Of a stretch of 64,000 nt of DNA, positions 44,674 through 52,876 are shown in pieces; positions within the stretch are counted from its first letter, which is position 1, and every line of letters begins with the position of its first letter. Below the pieces are notes generated by a model that had not been told where the DNA came from, searched no databases, and saw only the letters and a program-made list of their open reading frames with translations. The position numbers were made by a program, and so were the translations under genes. The stretch lies in contig CAZVIH010000076.1 of NCBI GenBank assembly GCA_964627755.1, positions 1 through 64,000 on the forward strand, given 5' to 3'. The DNA comes from B10-G9 sp964627755. GTDB lineage: Bacteria; Chloroflexota; Anaerolineae; Anaerolineales; UBA11858.

Positions 44674-46182
44674 GTGAAAACCCAAATCATTCAGCTTGAG
44701 GCCCATGACGATACCATCTCCGTGAGAGATAAAATGGACTGGTCTCAAACTCCGCGAGTCCTGCTGGTCTGGCCAGAACGTGGGAAAGTTCTTCGCAATC
44801 GGCTGGATTTGATTTTATTGGAACGGTATTGTTCTTCCAATGGAAGCCAACTGGCCTTGTTAACCCATGATCCTGAAGTAACATTCCAAGCTCGTGAAGC
44901 AGGGATTCCAGTCTTCCAATCCCGAACAACTGCCCAACTTCAACCCTGGCGAAAGTCCTTCCGAGAATTCAAACGGAGGGATTTAGGAAATAAAACTGTC
45001 GAAGCCAAGGATATTGATTTGTTTTCTAGTGAACACAAACCTCTTCAAAAAGACTTGCCTCCCTGGACCAGGATCTCAATTTTCATCGCGGCAGTTTTAG
45101 CGGTCCTTGCCATTGCTGGGATGCTGCTGCCCAGCGCATCCATAACGATTGATAATGAGATCGATCAAAAAAGCCTGATCATTCCAATCCGGGCTATCAT
45201 TGGAGAGGATCAGGTTCAGATTTCGGGTCAGGTACCTGTCCGGGAACTGTCAATCACAGTAGAAGATAATCAATCCCTCCCTGCCAGCGGGACAACAGCA
45301 ATTCCGTTTGGATATGCCGAAGGAGAGGTAGTTTTTACAAACCTTGGTGAAGAAGCCATAACCATTCCTGAAAATACAATTCTTAGCACAGACTCCGGAA
45401 ACCCAGTTCAATTCCTCACATCTGACTTTAGAAAATTGCCAGCGGGTGTAGGTGAATCGATCACCGTCCAGGTAACAGCCATGTATCCCGGCAAATCAGG
45501 AAATATATTATCCAATCAAATCACAACGATCAGCACCTCTTTGGAAGCCGAAGTTGTTGTCAGTAATCCGCTACCTATTACAGGTGGAACGGATATTTTT
45601 ATTCCGGCACCCACCAGTTCAGATCGGCGGCACCTCAGTCGAAATCTATCTTTCAGCTTGAAAGATTTAGCTGGAGAAGAGATTGGCAACCTACTGACTC
45701 AGAAAGACGTCTTGCTAACACCCAACCTGAGTGATTTTGAAATCATTGAAGAAATATTTACTCCCGAGGAAGGTGCACCTGGAGCTGTATTACAGGTGGA
45801 GCAGAAAGTCCAGTTTATGGTTCTTTACGCGTCTGGAGATGATCTACTTTCCCTGGCGACCAATCTGGTAATAGCCCAATATCAAGGGGATACATTCGAA
45901 CCATTGCTGGAGAGTATCACCATATCCCAACTCTCATCCCCGGTTGCGGGGACCACTCAATCCTATTCATGGAAAATGGAAGTTACCTGGAATGAACGGA
46001 AAGTCATGGATCAAAACGAGATCATACAAACGGTGTTGGGCAAAAAACCAGCCGAGGCGATGATCTATCTCCAGGAAAGCTTAAATCTCAATCATCCACC
46101 CCGGATTGAACTATATCCAAATTGGTGGTTAAGGATCCCGGCCCTGCCATTCCGTATAAATATCAACGAGGGAGATAGTTAA
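44674..46182 (+). CDS. Baseplate J/gp47-like membrane-anchored protein
   Basis: About 502 aa. Residues 1-130 are a cytoplasmic domain with VLLVWPERGKVLRNRLDLILLERYC at its centre (quoted in part: VLLVWPERGK). A single helix (132-153) follows, then a beta-rich extracytoplasmic part. PFGYAEGEVVFTNLGEEA, GVGESITVQVTAMYPGKSGN and the following repeats resemble baseplate J/gp47 proteins, whose domain also occurs in non-phage bacterial membrane proteins. It sits 4 bp before ruvX, between alaS and mltG, so a cell-envelope role fits better than a phage one. I start at GTG 44674 because a -10 element lies 7 nt upstream; a longer in-frame ORF begins at 44608. Confidence 0.68.
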   Translation: MKTQIIQLEAHDDTISVRDKMDWSQTPRVLLVWPERGKVLRNRLDLILLERYCSSNGSQLALLTHDPEVTFQAREAGIPVFQSRTTAQLQPWRKSFREFKRRDLGNKTVEAKDIDLFSSEHKPLQKDLPPWTRISIFIAAVLAVLAIAGMLLPSASITIDNEIDQKSLIIPIRAIIGEDQVQISGQVPVRELSITVEDNQSLPASGTTAIPFGYAEGEVVFTNLGEEAITIPENTILSTDSGNPVQFLTSDFRKLPAGVGESITVQVTAMYPGKSGNILSNQITTISTSLEAEVVVSNPLPITGGTDIFIPAPTSSDRRHLSRNLSFSLKDLAGEEIGNLLTQKDVLLTPNLSDFEIIEEIFTPEEGAPGAVLQVEQKVQFMVLYASGDDLLSLATNLVIAQYQGDTFEPLLESITISQLSSPVAGTTQSYSWKMEVTWNERKVMDQNEIIQTVLGKKPAEAMIYLQESLNLNHPPRIELYPNWWLRIPALPFRININEGDS

Positions 46183-46185
46183 TCC

Positions 46186-46626
46186 ATGGATAAAGATCCC
46201 GGCAGGATCCTGGCGGTTGATCCTGGAGAAAAACGACTGGGGATCGCTATCAGTGATCCGTCCCAGACAATTGCTTCACCACTATGTGTTATCGAACACC
46301 AAAACAGGAACAAAGACGCCAAAGCAATTTACACCCTGGCAGAAGAACACAAAGCTGTATTGATCTTGATCGGTCAACCACTTGATTGGAATGGTACCCT
46401 CAATCCCCAATCGGATAAATCTATTCGCCTTGGAGAAGAAATCCAGACTCTAGGAGATATTACAGTTAAATTCTGGGATGAATATGGCAGCACACAGAAA
46501 GCCCAGGATTCAAGACGGAAAATGAACCTACCCCGCAAAAAGAGATCAGGTCATCTGGATCAAGTTGCTGCCGCTGTGATACTGCAATCCTACCTTGATC
46601 ACTTGATCGACCAGGAGGTTGAATAA
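46186..46626 (+). CDS. ruvX: Putative Holliday junction resolvase / pre-16S rRNA nuclease
   Basis: A 146-aa RNase-H-fold protein of the YqgF/RuvX family. ILAVDPGEKRLGIAISDP holds the first catalytic Asp, DEYGSTQKAQDS the central Glu, and GHLDQVAAAVILQSYL the last Asp. In E. coli the protein matures the 5' end of 16S rRNA; a junction-resolving role was proposed first. The stop overlaps the mltG start by one base (TAATG). The ruvX-mltG pairing is common in bacteria. Confidence 0.92.
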   Translation: MDKDPGRILAVDPGEKRLGIAISDPSQTIASPLCVIEHQNRNKDAKAIYTLAEEHKAVLILIGQPLDWNGTLNPQSDKSIRLGEEIQTLGDITVKFWDEYGSTQKAQDSRRKMNLPRKKRSGHLDQVAAAVILQSYLDHLIDQEVE

Positions 46627-47726
46627 TGGCAAAGAGGGACTCTCGGGGTAAAAAAATCCTGGTTCTGTTTATCGTTCTGTTGTTAGTCGTTGCCATGTGC
46701 TTAATAGCTGGCATCACAGCCACAATCCCGGCTCGAACTGCACAGTTATTTGGTCCCCCAGTCTCGGATCTCTCAACAGTAAAACTCTATCAACAATCCC
46801 TGGCGCTGCTGCTCTCGAAAAACGATCTATTTGAAATTGGTATTGAAAACAACGCTGAAATCCTGTTTCCGATAGAACAGGGGGACTCCCTGGACAAGAT
46901 ACTCACAGGATTAACACAACTGGGTTTGATACGCCATACAAGTGAATTCAGAGCTTACTTAATTTATTCGGGCATTGATACAAATATCCAGCCTGGTGAA
47001 TACTTATTCAGTCCAGGTTTATCCGAACTGGAAGTAGCCCAGATACTGGGCACTCCAGCTGCTCCCGTGACAACGGTATCGATCCTGGCTGGTTGGCGAG
47101 CAGAAGAAATCGCACAAACCTTCCCAGGGCTTGGATTGGAACTTGATCCAGATCAATTTCTTCAAGTCGTAAAGGAAGAAAATAAGGAAGGGTATCTCTT
47201 TCCCGGCAATTACCAGGTATCAAGAGAAATCAGCGCAATATCACTGGTAAATCTGTTATATGAGCGTTTTATCACCCAAATCACTCCGGAAATGGAAGCC
47301 AGGATCAGTGAACAGGGCTTATCACTTGATGAGGCGGTCATCCTGGCATCCATTATCGAACGGGAAGCTGTTGTTGAGGAGGAAATGCCCCAAATAGCAT
47401 CAGTGTTCCTTAACCGATTGCGCGGAGATCTAAACCTGAGCGCGGATCCGACGGTACAATACGCTTTGGGATATAACGAAACACAGGGAGTTTGGTGGAC
47501 TAACCCTCTCTCACTGGATGATCTTAAACTTCCATCTTCCTATAATACTTATGAAAATCCGGGATTGCCTCCCGCTCCAATCTGCAATCCAGGTTTAAAA
47601 GCATTGCAAGCAGTTGCCAACCCAGCCGATACAAGTTTTTTATTCTTCCGGGCAGCATGTGATGGTTCAGGACTCCATGTATTCGCAGAGACTTTTGAGG
47701 AACATCTGGAAAATGCCTGTGAATAG
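46626..47726 (+). CDS. mltG: Endolytic murein transglycosylase
   Basis: A 366-aa membrane-anchored lytic transglycosylase (YceG family) that cuts nascent peptidoglycan strands. An N-terminal helix (about 10-30) is followed by a LysM-like region and the catalytic domain. The catalytic Glu lies in ASIIEREAVVEEEM. Family blocks EGYLFPGNYQ, SADPTVQYALGY and YNTYENPGLPPAPICNPG are present. Translation is coupled to ruvX. Confidence 0.95.
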   Translation: MAKRDSRGKKILVLFIVLLLVVAMCLIAGITATIPARTAQLFGPPVSDLSTVKLYQQSLALLLSKNDLFEIGIENNAEILFPIEQGDSLDKILTGLTQLGLIRHTSEFRAYLIYSGIDTNIQPGEYLFSPGLSELEVAQILGTPAAPVTTVSILAGWRAEEIAQTFPGLGLELDPDQFLQVVKEENKEGYLFPGNYQVSREISAISLVNLLYERFITQITPEMEARISEQGLSLDEAVILASIIEREAVVEEEMPQIASVFLNRLRGDLNLSADPTVQYALGYNETQGVWWTNPLSLDDLKLPSSYNTYENPGLPPAPICNPGLKALQAVANPADTSFLFFRAACDGSGLHVFAETFEEHLENACE

Positions 47727-47907
47727 CAGGCGTGATCAATCAGTTTGAGATCAATCAGGATACGTCTGTCTCCAAGGAACTCTTATCCTCTGACTTACTG
47801 CCAGTCGAACTCACCCCCGGGTCCGATTTTCAGTTAAATGGATAGGCGGTTTTTAAATCCCTCACGCCCGGGGACGTGTGAGAAAGCAATCGAAGTTAGA
47901 AAAAATC
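47727..47907. other. Convergent gap, nothing assigned
   Basis: This 181-bp interval lies between convergent mltG and folC. It has small GC-rich inverted segments (near 47861-47883) but no clean terminator, ORF or RNA gene that I can support. Confidence 0.5.
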
Positions 47908-49251
47908 TCACTGCGATTGATCATCAAATTTCTCAAACCAAGCGATCCGGGCACTGGCAGCCACAAAAATAGAGCCTGCGATCACCACAAGTTTTTCATT
48001 CCCTGCCAGACTAAGGGCTCTTGTTAATGCATTCCCCACAATCGGGATAGCTTCCTTCAAACAATCATAAGATTCAGCTCTATTTAACAATGCAAACGGA
48101 TCCATCGCCCTTGGATGATCAGCCTGAGTACAGATCAAGTAAGAGGTCCTTGGTAATATCTCCTGGTACATCCCATCCAGCTGTTTATCTTCCGATATTC
48201 CAAAGACAAGGATCAAAGGTAGATCAGGAAAATACTCAGCAATGGTATCTCTGAGTTTACCCATTGAAGCCGGATTATGGGCTGAGTCAACGATCAGCGG
48301 AGGCTGACGACGCAGGATCTCGAATCTGGCCGGCCAGTTCACTTCTTTAAAACCTTTTTTGATGGCAGAATTTTCTATCGGAAATCCCTTGGTCCTCAAA
48401 GCATCCAGAGCTGCATAAGCTGTTACTGCATTAATAACCTGAAAATCACCCAGGAGTGGAATCTGGAACACTTCTTCAGTTTGTTCGGATACTTTCAGGT
48501 TAAATTTTTGGCCGTCCAGGGTTTTTGAAAGGATCTCATATGGATAATCAAGCTCAACCTGGATCAGATCGGCTTTATTCCTTGCCGCAATTTCCTTGAG
48601 CACAGAAAGCGCGATCTTCTCCTGGGGAGCGCAGATAACAGGAACCCCGGGTTTGATGATTCCCCCTTTTTCCGCCGCAATTTTATCCAGCGTATCACCC
48701 AGAATCGATACATGATCCAGGTACAGCGAAGTGATAACCGCCACCTCAGGTTTGATGATATTGGTCGCGTCCAATCTGCCGCCAAGGCCTACTTCGATCA
48801 CCGCAAGATCGACCTTCTCTCGAGCAAAAAAGAGAAAAGCCAAACCGGTCATGATTTCGAAAGTAGTTAATCCGGTAATGGAAGCTACAGCTGGTTTGAT
48901 TTCCTCAACAATATCGACCAGGATATCACGTGGGATGGGTACTTGATTGACCTGAATCCGTTCCTCAAAATCCTTTAGATGGGGAGAAGTGTACAGAGCG
49001 ACTTTGTATCCAGCAGCCTGCAGAACAGAGGCGCAAAACGCACTGACTGATCCTTTACCTTTGCTCCCGGCTATATGAATTGAAGGGAAATCATCCTGGG
49101 GAGAGCCCAGGATCTCCATCAAACGTACCATCCGTGTTAAATCAAAATTTTCCGGGCTGAGATTATCCTGGTGGGTCCGACTGAAGTCCACAAAACTATA
49201 GATATAATCAAGAGCCTGTTGGTAATCAGAAGAATTAATCATACGGGGCAT
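47908..49251 (-). CDS. folC: Dihydrofolate synthase / folylpolyglutamate synthase
   Basis: A 447-aa Mur-ligase-like enzyme that adds glutamate to dihydropteroate and/or extends folate polyglutamates. The P-loop is IAGSKGKGSVSAF. The second ATP/metal region is EVGLGGRLDATN, and the C-terminal ligand region includes DSAHNPASM. I start at ATG 49251 (MPRM...), which has AAAGGA at proper spacing, rather than a GTG 13 codons upstream. It is a single-gene unit in the opposite direction to its neighbours. Confidence 0.93.
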   Translation of the reverse strand: MPRMINSSDYQQALDYIYSFVDFSRTHQDNLSPENFDLTRMVRLMEILGSPQDDFPSIHIAGSKGKGSVSAFCASVLQAAGYKVALYTSPHLKDFEERIQVNQVPIPRDILVDIVEEIKPAVASITGLTTFEIMTGLAFLFFAREKVDLAVIEVGLGGRLDATNIIKPEVAVITSLYLDHVSILGDTLDKIAAEKGGIIKPGVPVICAPQEKIALSVLKEIAARNKADLIQVELDYPYEILSKTLDGQKFNLKVSEQTEEVFQIPLLGDFQVINAVTAYAALDALRTKGFPIENSAIKKGFKEVNWPARFEILRRQPPLIVDSAHNPASMGKLRDTIAEYFPDLPLILVFGISEDKQLDGMYQEILPRTSYLICTQADHPRAMDPFALLNRAESYDCLKEAIPIVGNALTRALSLAGNEKLVVIAGSIFVAASARIAWFEKFDDQSQ

Positions 49252-49610
49252 TTTATCCTTTTGAAAACTGCTGGACAAGGTACTAATCACCCAATTTGAA
49301 AAATGCCTATCCGAAATCTAGCAGGTGATATAATAGAAATCATCCTTGATAGATTCAAAAATAGTGAGTATGATAATTATTATTGTTCTTCAATCTCGAG
49401 GATTGGACATATCCAAAGTTAATAGACCATCACTCACGTATTGAATTTTGCTGCCAACCTATCAAATTAGGCACTAATCTCTTGATATGCTGTTTATTAC
49501 TCTAATTTCTACATTTTTCAGGATTACTTGTAAAGGAGGTGGTAAGACTCAACTATATAGTACATCCCCGTATTCCTATTTTATCCAATTAAGATGTAAG
49601 GAGTAGAAGA
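49252..49610. other. Long leader region of the phosphonate-type ABC operon
   Basis: The region holds a good plus-strand promoter (listed), a TATAAT at 49329-49334 that may be another start, and an untranslated leader of about 230 nt. In the leader a near-perfect Shine-Dalgarno, AAAGGAGGTG (49532-49541), is not followed by a credible ORF. The real site AAGGAG (49598-49603) precedes the gene. Confidence 0.6.
49346..49374 (+). promoter_or_regulatory. Promoter of the phn-like operon
   Basis: TTGATA (49346-49351), a 17-bp spacer and TATGAT (49369-49374) form a strong promoter. The predicted start near 49381 gives a leader of about 230 nt. Confidence 0.6.
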
Positions 49611-51953
49611 ATGAAAACAAAACGTTTCTTTTGGGCGCTGATTGCCCTCTTGATCGTCGGTTCTCTCGTTCTCAGCGCTTGCGGCGGAGCAAAAGAAACT
49701 GCCGCTGTTGAAGAACCTGCTGCTGTCGGACCGATGGATGGTACTTACTACGAACGCGCCATGGCTGGCGAATTTGCTGGCACTGTTGTTACAATGACTG
49801 GCCCCTTCACTGATGAAGATGCTGTTAAATTTGATTCCTCTGTGGCTGCCTTCGAAGAAGCCACAGGCATTGACATTCAGTATGAAGGTTCCAAGGAATT
49901 CGAAGCCACCATCACCCTGCGTGTTGACGCTGGTGATGCCCCCGATATCGTGGACTTCCCTCAGCCCGGCTTGCTCGCCACTATGGTAGCTCGCGGCGCA
50001 GTTGTTGATGTATCCACCTTCCTGCCCCAATCCTCCTTTGATAATTACAATCAAAGCTGGTGGGACATGGCCACCATGGCTGGACCCGATGGCGATATCA
50101 TTGCTGGTGTCTGGCACCGCTTCAACGCCAAGAGCCAGGTCTGGTACCCCCAAGCCCAGTTTGAGGCTGCTGGTTATACCATTCCAGAGACCTGGGATGA
50201 AATGATCGCACTCTCTGACCAGATCGTCGCTGATGGCGACACACCCTGGTGTGTTGGCATCGAGTCAGGCGCAGCCACCGGTTGGCCTGCCACCGACTGG
50301 ATGGAAGAAATAATGCTCCGCACAACCTCCCTCGAGAACTATGACGCCTGGGTGAGAGGCGACCTGCCCTTCAGCTCTCCCGAAGTCAAACACGCTCTCG
50401 AAGTTCTGGCCGACCTATGGAAGGATGAGTACGTCTATGGCGGTTCTGAAGCCATTGTCACCACCTTCTTTGGTGATGCCCCCACCCCCATGTTTGAAGA
50501 TCCGCCCAAATGCTGGCTCCACAAGCAGGGCAACTTCATCACCAGCTTCTTCCCCGAAGGTGTTCAGTATGGAACCGATTATGGTTTCTTCTACCTTCCC
50601 GGTATTGATGAAGCATACGGTAGCCCATACCTGGTTGCAGGCGACATCATGGCCATGTTCAGTGACCGCGATGAAGTCCGCGCTGTCATGGAATTCTTCA
50701 CCCATGGTGAAGCTTTGAAAGAATGGCTAGCTGCCGGCGGCGCTCTTGCAATGCAGCTGGACACCGATCTGAACTGGTACAGCGACGAAGTCGAGAGAGG
50801 TATTGCCGAACTCGTTAACAATGCCACCTCCGTACGCTTTGATGGTTCCGACCTGATGCCCGGTGAAGTTGGTTCAGGCTCCTTCTGGACCGGTATGACC
50901 GACTTCTTCTCCGGTGTTGCTGATGAGGACACAGTGTTGGCTGAAATTGACGCCTCCTGGCCTCTGAAGGTTGCCGAAGGTGATCTCGGAAGCGAGACCA
51001 ATCCAATCCAGGTTCTCTTTGTTCCGTCCGTCGATGCCAACATCATCGTTACCGGTGGTGAGATCATGGCCGATGCCCTGTCTGCTGCCACTGGATTGAG
51101 CTTTGAGGTTTCAGTACCAACCTCCTACGCAGCGACCATCGAAGAGATGTGCGCTTCCCCGGATAAATCCATGGGCTTTATCCCAGGCTTGGGCTATGCC
51201 CTGGCCAGCCAGCTCTGCGGCGTGGACGTATCCTTTAAAGCTATTCGCTACGGATATCCTGTATATTGGGCGGAATACATTGTTGCCCGCGATAGCGATT
51301 TCCAGACCCTGGAAGACCTGGAAGGCGCGAGCTGGGGCTACCCCTACCGAGCCTCAACCTCTGGTTACATGGTTCCCTATGTTGAATTGACCGAGTTGGG
51401 TGTTAAATGGGGTGATGAGATTGAGACTGGTGGTCACAACCAGACCGTTACTGCCGTCTACAACAATGAAGTGGACTTCGGCACCGTCTTTTACAGTGTG
51501 CCGCTGACTCCTGATGGTCCTCCCCTTTTCACCTGGGATGAGTACCTCGCTGGCGACATTACTACACTGGACCAGTATCTACCTCCTGCTGATGTCGTTC
51601 CGAACTGTGCCCTCAATGAAGACGGAAGTAAACTCCTCTGCGATGGATACCGCATTCTGGATGCCCGTGCCAACATTCGCACCGAGGCTCCTGATGTGAT
51701 ACAGAAAGTACGCGTTCTGGCGATCTCCCAGATCGTCCCGAACGACACCCTGGCCTTTGGTCCTGATTTCCCCGCGGATGTCCGCGCCAAGGTCGAGTCA
51801 GCCCTTCTTTCCTTCGCTGATACTGAAGAATGGAGTGCATCAATCGGCAACAACGACTTCTACGGCTGGACAGGTATTGAGCCTGCTACCGATGCCGAAT
51901 ACGATGTCGTTCGTCAGATGGTTATTCAAACTGGCTACGAGCTGGAAGAGTAG
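49611..51953 (+). CDS. Fused ABC substrate-binding lipoprotein: family-1 SBP domain plus PhnD domain
   Basis: A 780-aa lipoprotein with signal peptide and lipobox LSAC (Cys24). Residues about 45-452 look like a family-1 (sugar/alpha-glucoside type) binding protein: FEEATGIDIQYEG, DAGDAPDIVDFPQPG, WYPQAQFEAAGYTIPETWDE. Residues about 460-780 look like PhnD, the phosphonate/phosphite binding protein: VLFVPSVDANII, WGYPYRASTSGYMVP, GGHNQTVTAVYNNEVDFG. The two halves belong to unrelated transporter classes. phnC- and phnE-like genes follow, so the PhnD half probably docks to that permease. Codon choice is strongly biased to GCC/ACC/CTG, suggesting high expression. The ligand of either half is not known. 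Confidence 0.85.
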   Translation: MKTKRFFWALIALLIVGSLVLSACGGAKETAAVEEPAAVGPMDGTYYERAMAGEFAGTVVTMTGPFTDEDAVKFDSSVAAFEEATGIDIQYEGSKEFEATITLRVDAGDAPDIVDFPQPGLLATMVARGAVVDVSTFLPQSSFDNYNQSWWDMATMAGPDGDIIAGVWHRFNAKSQVWYPQAQFEAAGYTIPETWDEMIALSDQIVADGDTPWCVGIESGAATGWPATDWMEEIMLRTTSLENYDAWVRGDLPFSSPEVKHALEVLADLWKDEYVYGGSEAIVTTFFGDAPTPMFEDPPKCWLHKQGNFITSFFPEGVQYGTDYGFFYLPGIDEAYGSPYLVAGDIMAMFSDRDEVRAVMEFFTHGEALKEWLAAGGALAMQLDTDLNWYSDEVERGIAELVNNATSVRFDGSDLMPGEVGSGSFWTGMTDFFSGVADEDTVLAEIDASWPLKVAEGDLGSETNPIQVLFVPSVDANIIVTGGEIMADALSAATGLSFEVSVPTSYAATIEEMCASPDKSMGFIPGLGYALASQLCGVDVSFKAIRYGYPVYWAEYIVARDSDFQTLEDLEGASWGYPYRASTSGYMVPYVELTELGVKWGDEIETGGHNQTVTAVYNNEVDFGTVFYSVPLTPDGPPLFTWDEYLAGDITTLDQYLPPADVVPNCALNEDGSKLLCDGYRILDARANIRTEAPDVIQKVRVLAISQIVPNDTLAFGPDFPADVRAKVESALLSFADTEEWSASIGNNDFYGWTGIEPATDAEYDVVRQMVIQTGYELEE

Positions 51954-51972
51954 TCCCATCTTGTTTAAACTA

Positions 51973-52004
51973 AATTGGGGCAGGGAAAATTCCCTGCCCC
52001 AATT
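51973..52004 (+). repeat. Perfect 15-bp hairpin between the binding protein and phnC
   Basis: The arms 51973-51987 and 51990-52004 (AATTGGGGCAGGGAA and its complement) are perfect, with a two-base gap. No T-run follows, so it is less likely a simple terminator than a 3' stabiliser or partial stop, which would leave more binding protein than ATPase. Confidence 0.75.
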
Positions 52005-52117
52005 GTGATAAATTTATCCGAGTGAAAAATTTCGACGTATCAGAAAAATCAATCCCATATGCTTTTTTTAGGCGTGAATTGCGCCCAGAACTTATTTATG
52101 AATAAGGATAGTTGCTA

Positions 52118-52870
52118 ATGTTACAAATTCGTAACCTAACCAAGATCTACGAAGGGGGTGTCAAAGCCCTGGATAATGTCAGTTTTGACGTACCGAATGG
52201 TCAATTCCTGACGGTGATCGGGTTGAGTGGATCCGGCAAATCTACATTACTGCGCTGCATCAACCGCTTGATCGAACCCACAGAGGGACAGATCATCTGG
52301 AACGGTGAAGATATTACTAAAGCCTCGCCGGAAGAAATGCGCCGTATCCGCCGCAAGATCGGTATGGTTTTCCAACATTTCAACCTTGTACACCGCTCCA
52401 AAGTACTTACAAATGTTCTGGCAGGTCGATTGGGTTATGTGAACCCTACCTGGAGTTTGTTGAATCGTTTTCCAAAGAAGGATAGTGAAAAAGCCATTAA
52501 AAAGATGGAGCGTGTGGGGATCGCTGACAAAGCCCAGAGCCGGGCGGATGAGCTGAGCGGTGGGCAGCAGCAGCGCGTAGGTATTGCTCGCGCCTTAATG
52601 CAGGATCCCGAAATGATCCTGGCAGATGAACCGGTCGCCAGCCTTGATCCAGTTTTAGCCCACAGTATCATGAAGCACCTTGAAGATATAAATAAAAATG
52701 ACGGAGTTACAGTATTATGTAGTCTGCACTTTCTTGATCTCGTCCACCGTTATGCCGATTATGTGATTGCCTTGAATGAAGGTAAGCTGGTCTTCGAAGG
52801 TACACCCGAGCAGATCGATGATAATAAATTTAAGGATATCTACGGCCGCGATGCCGAGCGAGTAGGATAA
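52118..52870 (+). CDS. phnC: Phosphonate-type ABC transporter ATP-binding protein
   Basis: A 250-aa ABC ATPase. Walker A is GLSGSGKST, the signature is LSGGQQQR, and Walker B with D-loop is MILADEPVASLDP. The region FNLVHRSKVLTNVLAGRLG is typical of PhnC. I start at ATG 52118, with AAGGA 9 nt upstream, rather than a TTG two codons earlier. The permease gene follows after 6 bp. It energises import with the adjacent binding protein and permease. Confidence 0.94.
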   Translation: MLQIRNLTKIYEGGVKALDNVSFDVPNGQFLTVIGLSGSGKSTLLRCINRLIEPTEGQIIWNGEDITKASPEEMRRIRRKIGMVFQHFNLVHRSKVLTNVLAGRLGYVNPTWSLLNRFPKKDSEKAIKKMERVGIADKAQSRADELSGGQQQRVGIARALMQDPEMILADEPVASLDPVLAHSIMKHLEDINKNDGVTVLCSLHFLDLVHRYADYVIALNEGKLVFEGTPEQIDDNKFKDIYGRDAERVG

Positions 52871-52876
52871 AGAGTT

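Noticed and set aside
44674..46182. Prophage remnant, because of the baseplate-J-like domain
   Set aside because: Surrounding genes are housekeeping and envelope genes, there is no other phage gene, and the protein has a membrane anchor.
47800..47860. tRNA-like sequence (AGTCGAACT with nearby GC-rich parts)
   Set aside because: On either strand the putative T-loop has no complementary T-stem, and no acceptor stem can be formed.
49382..49444. Small leader ORF (ATG at 49370) in the phn-like leader
   Set aside because: Its ATG lies inside the proposed -10 hexamer, so it would not be in the transcript, and it has no ribosome site.
49581..52008. Open frames on other strands over the fused binding protein
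   Set aside because: They arise from the strong codon bias of the real gene, which has a lipobox and two recognisable domains.
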